Part shown: in pieces, positions 51,101 to 59,291 of the stretch
Layout of the letters: the number at the start of each line of letters is the position of its first letter
How positions within the stretch are numbered: the first letter of the stretch is position 1
Assembly: GCF_009557055.1 (NCBI RefSeq)
Contig: NZ_CP045649.1
Span: forward strand, 3,571,501-3,635,500
Source: Nocardioides sp. dk884
Lineage (GTDB): Bacteria > Actinomycetota > Actinomycetes > Propionibacteriales > Nocardioidaceae
DNA length: 64,000 nucleotides
Direction: 5' to 3'
Notes under the pieces: model-generated
Told to the model about the DNA's origin: nothing
Database searches by the model: none
Seen by the model: only the letters and a program-made list of their open reading frames with translations
Made by a program: the position numbers and the translations under genes

Positions 51101-51681
51101 AGGCCGGACTCGCCCTCACGGTGACCACGCTCGGCCGCGCGGCGACGCTCACCGCCGAGGTGGCCGGCGACCCCGCCCCCGAGGGCAGCGTCGAGTTCCG
51201 TGACGGCGCCACCGTCCTGGGCACGGTCGCCGTGACGGACGGCGTCGCGACCCTGCAGGTCGACCGGGCGCCCCTGGGCAGGCGGAGCTACACCGCCGCG
51301 TTCGTCCCGGCCGACCGCCGGTGGGATCCCGCCACCAGCGAGGCGGTCAGCGCCACCAGCGCCAAGCTGGCGGCGAGCCTCAAGGTCGCCGTCACCGCGA
51401 AGACGGTCCGGCTCGGCAAGCGACCGACGGTCACCGCGACCCTCACCGTCCGCGGCCTGACCGGCGCGGCCACGAACGGCCCGGTGACGGTCAAGCTCGG
51501 CAAGAAGACCGTCCAGGCCCGCCTGGTCGACGGCCGCGCCGTCGTACGGCTGCCGAAGCTGAAGCAGGCGTTCTTCACCGCCAAGCAGCTGCGGACCAAG
51601 GCGCCGCTCGTGGTGACCTACCAGGGCAACGACGACGTCGCCCGCGTGGTCCTCACCCGCAAGGTGAAGGTGACGCGCTGA
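48196..51681 (+). CDS. Large secreted metzincin metalloprotease with FN3 and Ig-like repeats
   Basis: A 1161-residue exported protein: signal peptide (RRRRALRLGATFALGSALVLSTLGATPSAQA), an acidic propeptide, a zinc protease domain with TIYLDFDGVEIS near residue 170 and the metzincin motif HEIGHNLGLRHHG near 310, then a C-terminal half of alternating fibronectin III (for example PPAENGGHPVTGY, APASDGGTPVTGY) and Ig-like Big_3_5-type repeats (VTTDGVATL, GRRSYTAAFVPADRRWDP). It probably acts outside the cell on a protein substrate, bound through the repeats. GGAGG precedes the GTG. The 3' end has a tandem duplication of GACGCGCT at the stop. Confidence 0.88.
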   Translation: MHSLFHSRRRRALRLGATFALGSALVLSTLGATPSAQAAPSPSTPAVQGGTGGDEGPDLSDLLAEPTPGPEALDLLDRPSLRDVAEHNDLSVAELRHDLATHDTLQVTPQGDLLFVDPAAPAHLRDASTSPDDHDHGIDGDQDQGPEVAAIPRNIDVKDAFNLNSLPGASRTIYLDFDGVEISSSYGSAWQQSHGLSGSVPGWDPKNNGAAFNDDEKRAVIEVWQRVAEDFHPFNVNVTTIAPADLLTFRGYHAVITGDRAAHKALCDEGCGGIAYVGIDPYWHQHKPAWTLTRGTGNSADDMAEATSHEIGHNLGLRHHGKGSTEYYAGHSGWAPIMGNSYGKDHTRWANGAWPDATRPTQDDLAIIRGRLGSRADGGPDNWQDAKISRTAATSGEDGHHQAQDIDAFQLGTCQGDVKVRVNIAPKGSNNDIRIRVNNAIPDDAKNVVLEHAPTNREDIDTTVKGLPRDTYYLTIMIDARGEYQNDYGVLGYYDWSVTGCDGVPVKTPPLQPTAFTHSFDPATRNLTVTWQPPAENGGHPVTGYTVGEQLGKMPTIRLDASARRHTFTDVPAGDLQVYVNANNALGDGHVAGTTFRSPAPATTTTALTATYGDAAKTVSLRTRVTSSTTTAEGTVRVTDGARELAAPVALVRGEATVTVPYEDVVGTELTAEYVPADKRWNPSRTATATTTRTAPSTVRDLALSLDQDTREVTTTWRAPEHHGGSAVTAYRVTAGGATHTVAASATSHTLPAGTGTFGVQVQAVNAQGTSTPARAELEVPAPTASRTTMTAATRGRTVTLQVTTRSSTDDTLVDGQVTVRRGNTPLASATTTRGVAQITLTDQPLGRQTYVAVVVPTSKRWSQSSAEASADVMVEPGAPRALTADFEPRDRSARVVWEAPASDGGTPVTGYKVSVGELTEEVAADATEAVLDVADLAPGEHEVSVVALNAVGTSGAATATLVVAPVAEAGLALTVTTLGRAATLTAEVAGDPAPEGSVEFRDGATVLGTVAVTDGVATLQVDRAPLGRRSYTAAFVPADRRWDPATSEAVSATSAKLAASLKVAVTAKTVRLGKRPTVTATLTVRGLTGAATNGPVTVKLGKKTVQARLVDGRAVVRLPKLKQAFFTAKQLRTKAPLVVTYQGNDDVARVVLTRKVKVTR

Positions 51682-51689
51682 CGCGCTGA
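51671..51689. repeat. Tandem TGACGCGC copies at the metalloprotease stop
   Basis: TGACGCGC TGACGCGC TGA; the middle TGA (51679-51681) is the actual stop and two more lie 8 nt away on either side in other frames. Confidence 0.7.
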
Positions 51690-51699
51690 GCCCCCGACG

Positions 51700-51739
51700 C
51701 ACCGAACCCCTCTCGACCACGGTCGAGAGGGGTTCGGTG
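51700..51739. terminator. Bidirectional terminator between metalloprotease and miaB
   Basis: A perfect 19-bp inverted repeat (51700-51718 with 51721-51739) with a 2-nt centre, giving a very strong hairpin between two convergent genes. Confidence 0.9.
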
Positions 51740-51787
51740 TTGAGTGGGGCCGGGCTGCGGCGGCGCGGCCAGAGGCTGTCGCGTGCC

Positions 51788-53278
51788 TCAGACTCCGCAG
51801 GCGGGAGCGGCGTCCGGCAGCGGCGCCGGTACGCCGATCGCGGGCATGCCCAGCGAGACGCCGGAGGCCTGCGGCGCGGCGGTGCGCGCCTCCCAGGCGT
51901 CGCCCGAGCGCGTGCGTCGTACGCCGAGGACCGGGCCGTCGGCGACCAGGTGGTGCGGCGCGGCGTAGGTGACCTCGACGGTGACCATGTCGCCGGGGCG
52001 CACGGAGTCGGCGTCCACGCGGGAGAAGTCGGCCGCGAAGTGCACGAGCCGGTTGTCGGGGGCCCGGCCGGACAGGCGCGCGGTGGCGGCGTCCTTGCGG
52101 CCCTCCCCCTCGGCGACCATCAGCTCGACGGTGCGACCGACGACCAACTTGTTCTCCTCCCAGGCGACCTCGTTGACCAGGTCGGCCAGGCGCAGGTAGC
52201 GGTCCTTGACCACGTCGGCCGGCACCTGGTCGGGCAGGTCGGCGGCGGGGGTGCCGGGGCGCTTGGAGTACTGGAAGGTGAAGGCGCTGGAGAAGCGCGA
52301 CTCGCGCACCACCCGCATCGTCTCGAGGAAGTCCTCCTCGGTCTCGCCGGGGAAGCCGACGATGATGTCGGTGGTGATCGCGGCGTCCGGCATCGCAGCG
52401 CGGACCCGCTCGATGATGCCGAGGAACTTCGAGGAGCGGTAGGAGCGGCGCATCGCACGCAGCAGCCGGTCGGAGCCGGACTGCAGCGGCATGTGCAGGC
52501 TCGGCATCACGTTCGGCGTCTCGGCCATCGCCTCGATGACGTCGTCGGTGAACTCCGCCGGGTGCGGGCTGGTGAAGCGCACCCGCTCCAGGCCCTCGAT
52601 CTCGCCGCACGCGCGCAGCAGCTTGGAGAAGGCCTGGCGGTCGCCGAACTCCACGCCGTACGCGTTGACGTTCTGGCCCAGCAGGGTGATCTCGCTGACG
52701 CCCTCGGCGACGAGCGCGCGGACCTCGGCGAGGATGTCGCCGGGGCGGCGGTCCTTCTCCTTGCCGCGCAGCGCCGGGACGATGCAGAAGGTGCAGGTGT
52801 TGTTGCAGCCGACCGAGATCGACACCCAGGCGGCGTACGCCGACTCGCGCTTGGTGGGCAGCGTCGAGGGGAAGACGTCGAGGCTCTCCAGGATCTCGAC
52901 CTGGGCCTCCTCCTGCACGCGCGCCCGCTCCAGCAGCACCGGCAGCGAGCCGATGTTGTGGGTGCCGAAGACCACGTCGACGTACGGCGCCCGCGCAGTG
53001 ATCGTCGAGCGGTCCTTCTGCGCCAGGCAGCCGCCGACGGCGATCTGCATGCCCGGGTTGGCGGCCTTGATCGGCGCGAGGTGGGAGAGGTTGCCGTAGA
53101 GCTTGTTGTCCGCGTTCTCGCGCACCGCGCAGGTGTTGAACACGACGACGTCGGCCTGCTCGCCGGCGGGCGAGGGCAGGTAGCCCGAGTCCTCCAGCAG
53201 CCCGGTCAGGCGCTCGGAGTCGTGGACGTTCATCTGGCACCCGTAGGTGCGGACCTCATACGTGCGCGCGTTGCTCAT
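51788..53278 (-). CDS. miaB: tRNA-2-methylthio-N6-dimethylallyladenosine synthase MiaB
   Basis: A 496-residue radical-SAM methylthiotransferase acting on i6A37 of tRNA made by MiaA. The N-terminal UPF0004 domain has [18 protein letters not shown] with cluster Cys residues, and the radical SAM motif [11 protein letters not shown] lies near residue 165. A TRAM domain follows ([17 protein letters not shown] onward). A disordered tail with AAPQASGV ends it. Convergent with the metalloprotease gene, and divergent from the gene at 53359. Confidence 0.97.
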   Translation of the reverse strand: MSNARTYEVRTYGCQMNVHDSERLTGLLEDSGYLPSPAGEQADVVVFNTCAVRENADNKLYGNLSHLAPIKAANPGMQIAVGGCLAQKDRSTITARAPYVDVVFGTHNIGSLPVLLERARVQEEAQVEILESLDVFPSTLPTKRESAYAAWVSISVGCNNTCTFCIVPALRGKEKDRRPGDILAEVRALVAEGVSEITLLGQNVNAYGVEFGDRQAFSKLLRACGEIEGLERVRFTSPHPAEFTDDVIEAMAETPNVMPSLHMPLQSGSDRLLRAMRRSYRSSKFLGIIERVRAAMPDAAITTDIIVGFPGETEEDFLETMRVVRESRFSSAFTFQYSKRPGTPAADLPDQVPADVVKDRYLRLADLVNEVAWEENKLVVGRTVELMVAEGEGRKDAATARLSGRAPDNRLVHFAADFSRVDADSVRPGDMVTVEVTYAAPHHLVADGPVLGVRRTRSGDAWEARTAAPQASGVSLGMPAIGVPAPLPDAAPACGV

Positions 53279-53358
53279 AACCGCTCAAGCCTACGAGCGT
53301 GAAGGGTCATCCGAGAACTCGGACGTTCCACGCCTGCGTGGATTGGGAGGATGCGCCG

Positions 53359-53838
53359 ATGATCACAGTGTCAAGGCGCTTCGTAGCGCCTGTCGTCGGC
53401 GTAGTCGTTCTCGTCGTCGTGGGCGTCGCGACCTACCTGCTCCTTGCCCCACGTCAGTCCGGTGACGTCGCGGTTCCCGCGAACGACGCCACCCCGGAGC
53501 AGGTGGTGACGGCGTACCTCGACGCCCTGAACGCCCACGACTGCGACACCGCCGAGGCCGTCATGACCAGCGATGCCAAGGACAGCGCCACGTCGTGGTG
53601 CCGCCAGGTCGCGAGCCTGACGGATGTGGACGTGCGCGACCACTTCACCGAACGCCCTGAGTTCTCCGGCCGCTCGGCTCCCGAAGAGGTTGTCAACGTC
53701 CCGGTGACCTTCGACCTGGACTGGCGCCTCTTCCACGGCGACGTCTCGATGCCCGGGGGAACCACGACGTGGGGCTACCGGTTGGTGCGTGACTCGTCCG
53801 ATACTCCTTGGCGCATCTTCGACCAGGGCAACGGCTGA
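53359..53838 (+). CDS. Membrane-anchored protein with NTF2/SnoaL-like domain
   Basis: A 159-residue protein with one N-terminal transmembrane helix (FVAPVVGVVVLVVVGVATYLLLA) and an extracytoplasmic domain resembling DUF4878/SnoaL-type folds (TPEQVVTAYLDALNAHDCDTAEAVM, then WRLFHGDVSM, then WGYRLVRDSSDTPWRI). Two Cys (DCDTAE and WCRQVA) could form a disulfide. Function unknown. GGGAGG lies 9 nt before the ATG. Confidence 0.75.
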   Translation: MITVSRRFVAPVVGVVVLVVVGVATYLLLAPRQSGDVAVPANDATPEQVVTAYLDALNAHDCDTAEAVMTSDAKDSATSWCRQVASLTDVDVRDHFTERPEFSGRSAPEEVVNVPVTFDLDWRLFHGDVSMPGGTTTWGYRLVRDSSDTPWRIFDQGNG

Positions 53839-53893
53839 CGATTGCTGGCGCGTGCGCCAGTTCAGGGTGTCGCGGACGGACAGCGCGGCCGGC

Positions 53894-54193
53894 TCAGCCG
53901 GCGTACACCGACCCGTCGAAGTTCAGCAGCCCGGCGGACTCCAGCGCCAGGCCGGTCTCGCTGTTGTCGTCGCTGTCCGCATGGGTCTCGATGTCGAGGG
54001 CGGCGACGTCGGCGAGCGGGAGCATGTGGGTCTGGGCGGTCTTGATCCCCATGCCCGCGCGATCGGTCGGCACGCCGTCCTCCAGGAACAGGAAACCGTC
54101 GCGGATGCCGAGGAAGCGCGCGCACTCGTGGACCTCGCGGGTGCCGTCGGCGCGCCGTACGGAGATGGTGCTGAAGGCATCGTGGGTGCTCAC
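53894..54193 (-). CDS. Hypothetical protein, 99 residues
   Basis: An uncharacterised small protein starting VSTHDAFSTISVRRADGTRE, with ECARFLGIRDGFLFLEDGVP and a C-terminal SDDNSETGLALESAG. Probably beta-rich and cytoplasmic. AGGA lies about 10 nt before the GTG. It is divergent from the gluABCD operon. Function unknown. Confidence 0.6.
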   Translation of the reverse strand: MSTHDAFSTISVRRADGTREVHECARFLGIRDGFLFLEDGVPTDRAGMGIKTAQTHMLPLADVAALDIETHADSDDNSETGLALESAGLLNFDGSVYAG

Positions 54194-54346
54194 TGGGATA
54201 TCCTCCCCGAACCGCGGTAGAACGCAGCCGACGACACCGACGAGCGGACCGGACCGCCCCGCGATCAGGTCACAGTTCGGACACACCTACCCACCTACCC
54301 GATCCTCGGGGGTTCACCCCTCCCCCGGCTGGGCACGGAGGAAAAC

Positions 54347-55087
54347 ATGAGTGAACCCCTGGTGGTGCTGGACCACGTCGACAAGTGGTTCGGCAACCTC
54401 CACGTCCTGCAGGACATCGAGCTGTCGATCGGCAAGGGCGAGGTCGTCGTGGTCATTGGCCCCTCAGGGTCGGGCAAGTCGACGCTGTGCCGCACGATCA
54501 ACCGCCTCGAGACCATCGACAAGGGCACGATCAGCCTCGACGGCCAGGCCCTGCCCCAGGAGGGCAAGGGCCTCGCGGCGCTGCGCGCCGACGTCGGGAT
54601 GGTCTTCCAGAGCTTCAACCTGTTCGCGCACAAGACGATCCTCGAGAACGTCACCCTGGGCCCCATCAAGGTCCGCAAGCAGTCCAAGGCCGACGCCGAG
54701 AAGCGCGCCCGCGAGCTCCTTGAGCGCGTCGGCGTCGCACACCAGGCCGACAAGTACCCCGCGCAGCTCTCCGGTGGTCAGCAGCAGCGCGTCGCGATCG
54801 CGCGCGCGCTGGCGATGGACCCGAAGGTGATGCTCTTCGACGAGCCGACCTCGGCGCTCGACCCGGAGATGATCTCGGAGGTCCTCGAGGTCATGGTCGA
54901 TCTGGCCAAGCGCGGCATGACCATGGTCGTGGTCACCCACGAGATGGGTTTCGCCCGCACAGCAGCCGACCGGGTGGTCTTCATGTCCGACGGCGCGATC
55001 GTCGAGGAGAACACTCCCGACGAGTTCTTCACCAACCCGAAGAGCGATCGAGCCAAGGACTTCCTCGGCAAGATCCTCAAGCACTGA
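54347..55087 (+). CDS. gluA: Glutamate ABC transporter ATP-binding protein GluA
   Basis: A 246-residue ABC ATPase of the polar amino acid uptake family. Walker A is [19 protein letters not shown]-loop [17 protein letters not shown], signature [19 protein letters not shown], Walker [15 protein letters not shown] and switch His in [11 protein letters not shown]. First gene of gluABCD, as in Corynebacterium. GGAGGAA precedes the ATG. Confidence 0.96.
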   Translation: MSEPLVVLDHVDKWFGNLHVLQDIELSIGKGEVVVVIGPSGSGKSTLCRTINRLETIDKGTISLDGQALPQEGKGLAALRADVGMVFQSFNLFAHKTILENVTLGPIKVRKQSKADAEKRARELLERVGVAHQADKYPAQLSGGQQQRVAIARALAMDPKVMLFDEPTSALDPEMISEVLEVMVDLAKRGMTMVVVTHEMGFARTAADRVVFMSDGAIVEENTPDEFFTNPKSDRAKDFLGKILKH

Positions 55088-55097
55088 AGGAGACAGC

Positions 55098-56000
55098 ATG
55101 CGACCTCGCCCGACCCTCCGCAGGTTCACGGCAGCGGCAGCCACCGCCGTCCTGGCCACGTCCATCGCCGCCTGCGGCAACGCCGGCAACGACGACACCG
55201 AGACCCGCGACGTCGACGTCGCGGAGAACGCCGCCGACGAGTTCGAGGACGGCACCCGCATGAAGGAGCTCGCCGAGGACGGCACCATCACCATCGGCGT
55301 CAAGTACGACCAGCCCGGCCTGGGCTTCAAGGGCGCCACCGACGACATGCCCAAGGGCTTCGACCCGGAGGTCGGCAAGATCCTCGCGGGCTCGCTCGGC
55401 ATCGCCCCCGAGGACATCACGTGGAAGGAGACCATCTCCGACAACCGTGAGCCGTTCCTCGAGGAGGGCGAGGTCGACCTCGTCATCGCCACCTACTCCA
55501 TCACCGACGACCGCCGCAAGGTCGTCGGCCAGGCCGGTCCGTACTACGTGACCGGTCAGCAGCTCCTGGTCCGCTCCGACAACGACGAGATCAACGGCGT
55601 CGAGGACATCAAGGGCATGGAGGTCTGCTCGGTCACCGGCTCGACCTCGCTCGAGAACGTCAAGAAGGAGGGTGCCAAGCCCCGCGGCTTCGACACCTAC
55701 TCCGAGTGCGTCGATCAGGTCCTCGACGGTACCGTCGATGCAATGACCACCGACGGCTCGATCCTCCTCGGGTACGCCGCCGAGCAGCCCGACGAGCTGA
55801 AGGTCGTCGGGGAGCCGTTCTCCGAGGAGCGCTACGGCATCGGCTACTCCAAGGACAGCCCCGAGATGTGCCAGTGGATCAACGACACGCTGACGACGTC
55901 CTTCGAGGACGGCTCGTGGGAGGAGGCGTTCGACGTCACCCTCGGCGAGTCCGGCGTCGAGGCCCCCGAGCAGCCCGAGCTCGACGACTGCCAGTCCTGA
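55098..56000 (+). CDS. gluB: Glutamate-binding lipoprotein GluB
   Basis: A 300-residue extracytoplasmic solute-binding protein for the glutamate transporter. Its signal peptide ends in the lipobox TSIAACGNAG with the lipidated Cys. Family features are TITIGVKYDQPGLGFKG, GFDPEVGKILAGSLG, DLVIATYSITDDRR and the C-terminal GIGYSKDSPEMCQWINDTL. It follows gluA by 10 nt. A 15-bp hairpin separates it from gluC. Confidence 0.95.
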   Translation: MRPRPTLRRFTAAAATAVLATSIAACGNAGNDDTETRDVDVAENAADEFEDGTRMKELAEDGTITIGVKYDQPGLGFKGATDDMPKGFDPEVGKILAGSLGIAPEDITWKETISDNREPFLEEGEVDLVIATYSITDDRRKVVGQAGPYYVTGQQLLVRSDNDEINGVEDIKGMEVCSVTGSTSLENVKKEGAKPRGFDTYSECVDQVLDGTVDAMTTDGSILLGYAAEQPDELKVVGEPFSEERYGIGYSKDSPEMCQWINDTLTTSFEDGSWEEAFDVTLGESGVEAPEQPELDDCQS

Positions 56001-56015
56001 GCTCTGCACGCCACT

Positions 56016-56049
56016 GACCGGCGGGAGCCCTGACGGGCTCCCGCCGGTC
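56016..56049 (+). terminator. Intercistronic hairpin between gluB and gluC
   Basis: A perfect 15-bp inverted repeat (56016-56030 with 56035-56049) with a TGAC loop. In a transporter operon this probably lets partial termination or mRNA end protection give more binding protein than permease. Confidence 0.8.
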
Positions 56050-56071
56050 CTTCACGGAAGGGGACACGCCG

Positions 56072-56758
56072 GTGGAGGCGGTCTTCTCGAACTTCGACGA
56101 GTACCTCAAGGCCTTCGGCGTCACCCTCGCGCTGTTCGTCGTCTCGGGGCTCGCCTCGCTCGTGCTGGGGCTGATCCTCGCCTCGCTGCGGGTCGGCCCG
56201 GTCAGCGTCATGCGACGCGCCGCTGGCCTCTATGTGACCATCTTCCGCAACACGCCGCTGCTGATGATCTTCGTCTTCATGGCGGCGGCGATGCCCAAGC
56301 TCGGCTACAACTTCAAGTGGGTCGAGAACATCGAGATCGCCGGCTGGAGCGTGTCGGCGTTCTTCGTGCGTTCCACCATCGCGCTGACGCTCTACACCTC
56401 GGCCTTCGTCTGCGAGGCGTTCCGCTCCGGGGTCAACTCCGTGGACGTCGGCCAGGCCGAGGCGGCTCGCGCCGTCGGCCTCACCTTCTTCCAGAGCATG
56501 CGTTACGTGGTGCTCCCCCAGGCGCTGCGCGCGGTCGTGCCGCCGCTGACCAGCGTGCAGGTGGCGCTGATCAAGAACACTTCCGTCGCCGCGGCGTTCG
56601 GCATGGCCGAGGCGACCGCCACCATGCGCTCGCTCACCAACGACTACGGCAGCCAGCGCCCGGAGATCTTCCTGCTCTTCGCCATCGGCTACATCATCAT
56701 CGTCGAGGCGGTCGCACTGTCCTCCTACGCACTCGAGCGCAAGTGGAAGGTGGCCTGA
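56072..56758 (+). CDS. gluC: Glutamate ABC transporter permease GluC
   Basis: A 228-residue HisM/GlnP-type permease with about five membrane helices and the family EAA loop around SVDVGQAEAARAVGLTFFQSM, which contacts GluA. The GTG start (EAVFSNFDEYLKAF) has GGAAGGGG upstream. The gene leads into gluD with 1 nt between stop and start. Confidence 0.94.
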   Translation: MEAVFSNFDEYLKAFGVTLALFVVSGLASLVLGLILASLRVGPVSVMRRAAGLYVTIFRNTPLLMIFVFMAAAMPKLGYNFKWVENIEIAGWSVSAFFVRSTIALTLYTSAFVCEAFRSGVNSVDVGQAEAARAVGLTFFQSMRYVVLPQALRAVVPPLTSVQVALIKNTSVAAAFGMAEATATMRSLTNDYGSQRPEIFLLFAIGYIIIVEAVALSSYALERKWKVA

Positions 56759-56759
56759 G

Positions 56760-57611
56760 ATGAGCGGCAACGTCCTCTTCGACGCCCCGGGCCCGCGCAC
56801 CATCGCGCGCCACCGTCTCTACTCCGTGCTGACCTGGCTGGCGCTCCTCGCCGTGATCGGGTTCTTCGTGTGGCGGATGCAGGTCACCGGCCAGCTGGAG
56901 TACGACAAGTGGGAGGTCTTCCTCACCCCGGCGTACGTCGAGGTGATCCTGCAGGGTCTGCTCGACACCCTCCAGATGGCCTTCGGTGCGATCATCTTCG
57001 CCGTCGTGTTCGGCCTGGTCTTCGGCGTCGGCAAGATGTCCGATCACGGCTGGGTGCGCTGGCCGTGCTGGGTGATCGTGGAGTTCTTCCGCGCGGTGCC
57101 GGTGCTGATGCTGATGATCTTCCTCTTCTACCTGCTGGCCGTCGGCGACGCCCCGCTGTCGCCGATGTGGTGCGTCATCATCGCGCTGACGCTCTACAAC
57201 GGCTCCGTCCTCGCCGAGGTCTTCCGCGCCGGCGTGAACGCCGTCCCGCGTGGACAGGTCGAAGCGGCGTACGCGCTGGGCATGCGCAAGACCCAGGTGA
57301 TGGTGCAGATCCAGCTGCCGCAGGCGGTCAAGATGATGCTCCCGGCACTGATCAGCCAGTGCGTGGTCGCGCTCAAGGACACCAGCCTGGGTTCCTACAT
57401 CATCGCGCCCGGCCTCACGTTCGTGTACAAGCAGATCACGCTGGACTTCAAGAACCAGGTGCCGACCGCACTGGTCATCACCGCGATCTACATCCTGGTC
57501 AACCTGGTGCTGACGGCCATCGCGACGGCACTCCAGCGCAGGCTCGTCGGCGAGAAGAACCCGATCGACCTGACCTCCGTCGGCAACATGGACGGCGGTC
57601 GGGCCGTCTAG
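56760..57611 (+). CDS. gluD: Glutamate ABC transporter permease GluD
   Basis: A 283-residue permease, longer at the N-terminus than GluC (GPRTIARHRLYSVLTWLALLAV). EAA loop in AVPRGQVEAAYALGMRKTQVM; about five to six membrane helices. Last gene of gluABCD. The C-terminus EKNPIDLTSVGNMDGGR is cytoplasmic. Confidence 0.94.
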   Translation: MSGNVLFDAPGPRTIARHRLYSVLTWLALLAVIGFFVWRMQVTGQLEYDKWEVFLTPAYVEVILQGLLDTLQMAFGAIIFAVVFGLVFGVGKMSDHGWVRWPCWVIVEFFRAVPVLMLMIFLFYLLAVGDAPLSPMWCVIIALTLYNGSVLAEVFRAGVNAVPRGQVEAAYALGMRKTQVMVQIQLPQAVKMMLPALISQCVVALKDTSLGSYIIAPGLTFVYKQITLDFKNQVPTALVITAIYILVNLVLTAIATALQRRLVGEKNPIDLTSVGNMDGGRAV

Positions 57612-57617
57612 CCCCCG

Positions 57618-58082
57618 TTAGCGCCGCGGCGTCACCCAGAGCCGGATGACGCCCTCGATCACCACGGTGCCGTCGGCGAGCTCCCCACGGACCCGGACCG
57701 GAAGGTCCGGGTCCGTGCCGCTCCACTGGGCCGGGTCGGTCTCGGCGATGCAGGTGACGTCGCCGGTCGCCTTCGCGGTGTAGCTGACCTCCATCCCCTT
57801 CGGGATCCAGCGGCGGTCCGCCGGCACGCTCACCTCCGCCAGGGCACCCATCGCCGCCTCGAGACCGTTGCACAGCGCGATCGCGTGCACGGTCCCGAGG
57901 TGGTTGTGCACCCGGCGCCGGCTGCGGACCACCAGCTCGGCGCGGTTCGGCTCCAGGACGGTGAACCGCGGGCGCACGCTCGCGAAGTACGGCGCCTTCT
58001 GGGCGAACAGGATCGAGAAGACCCGGGCGCCCACTCCCGGGACCGCGCTGGTCTTCTGCCACATCGTGAGGACTGAACTCAT
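57618..58082 (-). CDS. Hotdog-fold thioesterase-like protein (DUF4442 type)
   Basis: A 154-residue protein with hotdog-fold character: SAVPGVGARVFSILFAQKAPYF, then VRSRRRVHNHLGTVHAIALC with the central helix, and KGMEVSYTAKATGDVTCIAE strands. DUF4442 proteins are suspected acyl-CoA thioesterases or binders. Leaderless: TAATGT lies 6 nt before the ATG, inside the palindromic operator region. Divergent from the F420-type oxidoreductase. Confidence 0.8.
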   Translation of the reverse strand: MSSVLTMWQKTSAVPGVGARVFSILFAQKAPYFASVRPRFTVLEPNRAELVVRSRRRVHNHLGTVHAIALCNGLEAAMGALAEVSVPADRRWIPKGMEVSYTAKATGDVTCIAETDPAQWSGTDPDLPVRVRGELADGTVVIEGVIRLWVTPRR

Positions 58083-58088
58083 GCGCGC

Positions 58089-58117
58089 ACATTACCGATC
58101 GGTAACTAGCGCCACAA
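58089..58117 (-). promoter_or_regulatory. Promoter and palindromic operator of the hotdog protein gene
   Basis: On the minus strand TTGTGG (58117-58112), 17-bp spacer and TAATGT (58094-58089). The perfect palindrome TTACCGATCGGTAA (58092-58105) overlaps the -10, a layout typical of a TetR-family repressor site. Confidence 0.55.
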
Positions 58118-58156
58118 GCGCCGACTCGCCGCGCCATTGGCGCCGACTCGGCGTAC

Positions 58157-58192
58157 TGACACGTGTCAATCGGAAGGAAGCGCTGCTAGCGT
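58157..58192 (+). promoter_or_regulatory. Promoter and palindromic operator of the F420-type oxidoreductase gene
   Basis: The perfect palindrome TGACACGTGTCA (58157-58168) overlaps the -35 element TGTCAA (58164-58169); TAGCGT (58187-58192) is the -10 after 17 bp, and the GTG lies 7 nt later. No regulator gene is adjacent. Confidence 0.55.
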
Positions 58193-58199
58193 CCGCGAC

Positions 58200-59291
58200 G
58201 TGACCCACGCCACATCACACGCGCCGCTGCCGGAGATCGGCTGCTACGGGCTGGCGGGGCACACCTCCTCCCCCGCCGACCTGCTGGAGGAGGTCCGCCT
58301 GGCCGAACGGCTGGGCATCGGAGCGGTCTTCCTCTCCGAGCGATTCAACCTCAAGGACGCCGGCGTCCTGGCCGGGGCTGCCGTGGCCGCCTCCGAGCAG
58401 ATCGGGATCGGTACCGCCGCGACCAACCACAACACCCGGCACCCGCTGGTCACCGCCACGATGGCCACGACGCTGCACCGGATGAGCCACGGGCGCTACG
58501 CCCTCGGCCTCGGGCGCGGCTTCGACCTGCTCTTCGACGTCATGGGCCTGCCCCGGGTGACGAGCGCCCAGCTCACCGACGCGATCGGGATCTACCGGCG
58601 GCTGTGGCGCGGCGAGGCGTTCGGGCACGACGGGCCGGCCGGCAGCTACCCCTACCTCTCCCAGGACCCGTCCTTCGATGAGCACGTGCCGGTGCTGATG
58701 ACCGCCATCGGCCCGAGGTCGCTCGCCCTCGCCGGGCGGGTCGCCGACGGCGTCGTGCTGCACACCTTCCTCACCGACGAGACCCTGGCCCGCTCGGTGG
58801 CCACCGTGCGGCGCGCGGCAGAGGAGGCCGGGCGCGACCCGGCCGCGGTGCGGGTCTGGGCGGTGCTCGCGACAGTCCCCGATCCCGTCACCGACGAGCA
58901 GCGGCTGCGCCGCCTGGTCGGTCGCCTCGCCACCTACCTCCAGGGGTACGGCGAGGTGCTCGTCGGCGCGAACGGCTGGGACCCCGAGGTGCTGCGCCGC
59001 TTCCGCGAGGACCCGCTGGTGAGCGGGTACGCCGGAGCGTTCGACGCGGTCGGCACGGTCGACGAGCTCACCCGGCTGGCCGCACTGCTGCCGGCGGAGT
59101 GGCTGCCCGCGGCGTCCGGCTCCCCCGCCCAGTGCGCCGCCCGGGTGCGCGACCAGCTCGACGCGGGCGCCGACAGCGTGATCCTGCACGGCGCCACCCC
59201 GGCCGAGCTGGCGCCGGTGCTGGACGCCTGGCGGACGGTGCGCCCCGACGGGCTCGACGCACTGCCGCGCAACCCCGGGTGGCTGCGATGA
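58200..59291 (+). CDS. LLM-class F420-dependent oxidoreductase (TIGR03857-like)
   Basis: A 363-residue luciferase-like monooxygenase-fold protein, most like the F420-dependent TIGR03857 family. Typical elements are GCYGLAGHTSSPADLLEEV, IGAVFLSERFNLKDAGVL, ATNHNTRHPLVTATMATTL and the GRYALGLGRGFDLLFDVMG loop. It probably reduces or oxidises a lipid- or steroid-like substrate with F420. The GTG start is leaderless. Its stop overlaps the phosphotransferase start by ATGA. Confidence 0.88.
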   Translation: MTHATSHAPLPEIGCYGLAGHTSSPADLLEEVRLAERLGIGAVFLSERFNLKDAGVLAGAAVAASEQIGIGTAATNHNTRHPLVTATMATTLHRMSHGRYALGLGRGFDLLFDVMGLPRVTSAQLTDAIGIYRRLWRGEAFGHDGPAGSYPYLSQDPSFDEHVPVLMTAIGPRSLALAGRVADGVVLHTFLTDETLARSVATVRRAAEEAGRDPAAVRVWAVLATVPDPVTDEQRLRRLVGRLATYLQGYGEVLVGANGWDPEVLRRFREDPLVSGYAGAFDAVGTVDELTRLAALLPAEWLPAASGSPAQCAARVRDQLDAGADSVILHGATPAELAPVLDAWRTVRPDGLDALPRNPGWLR

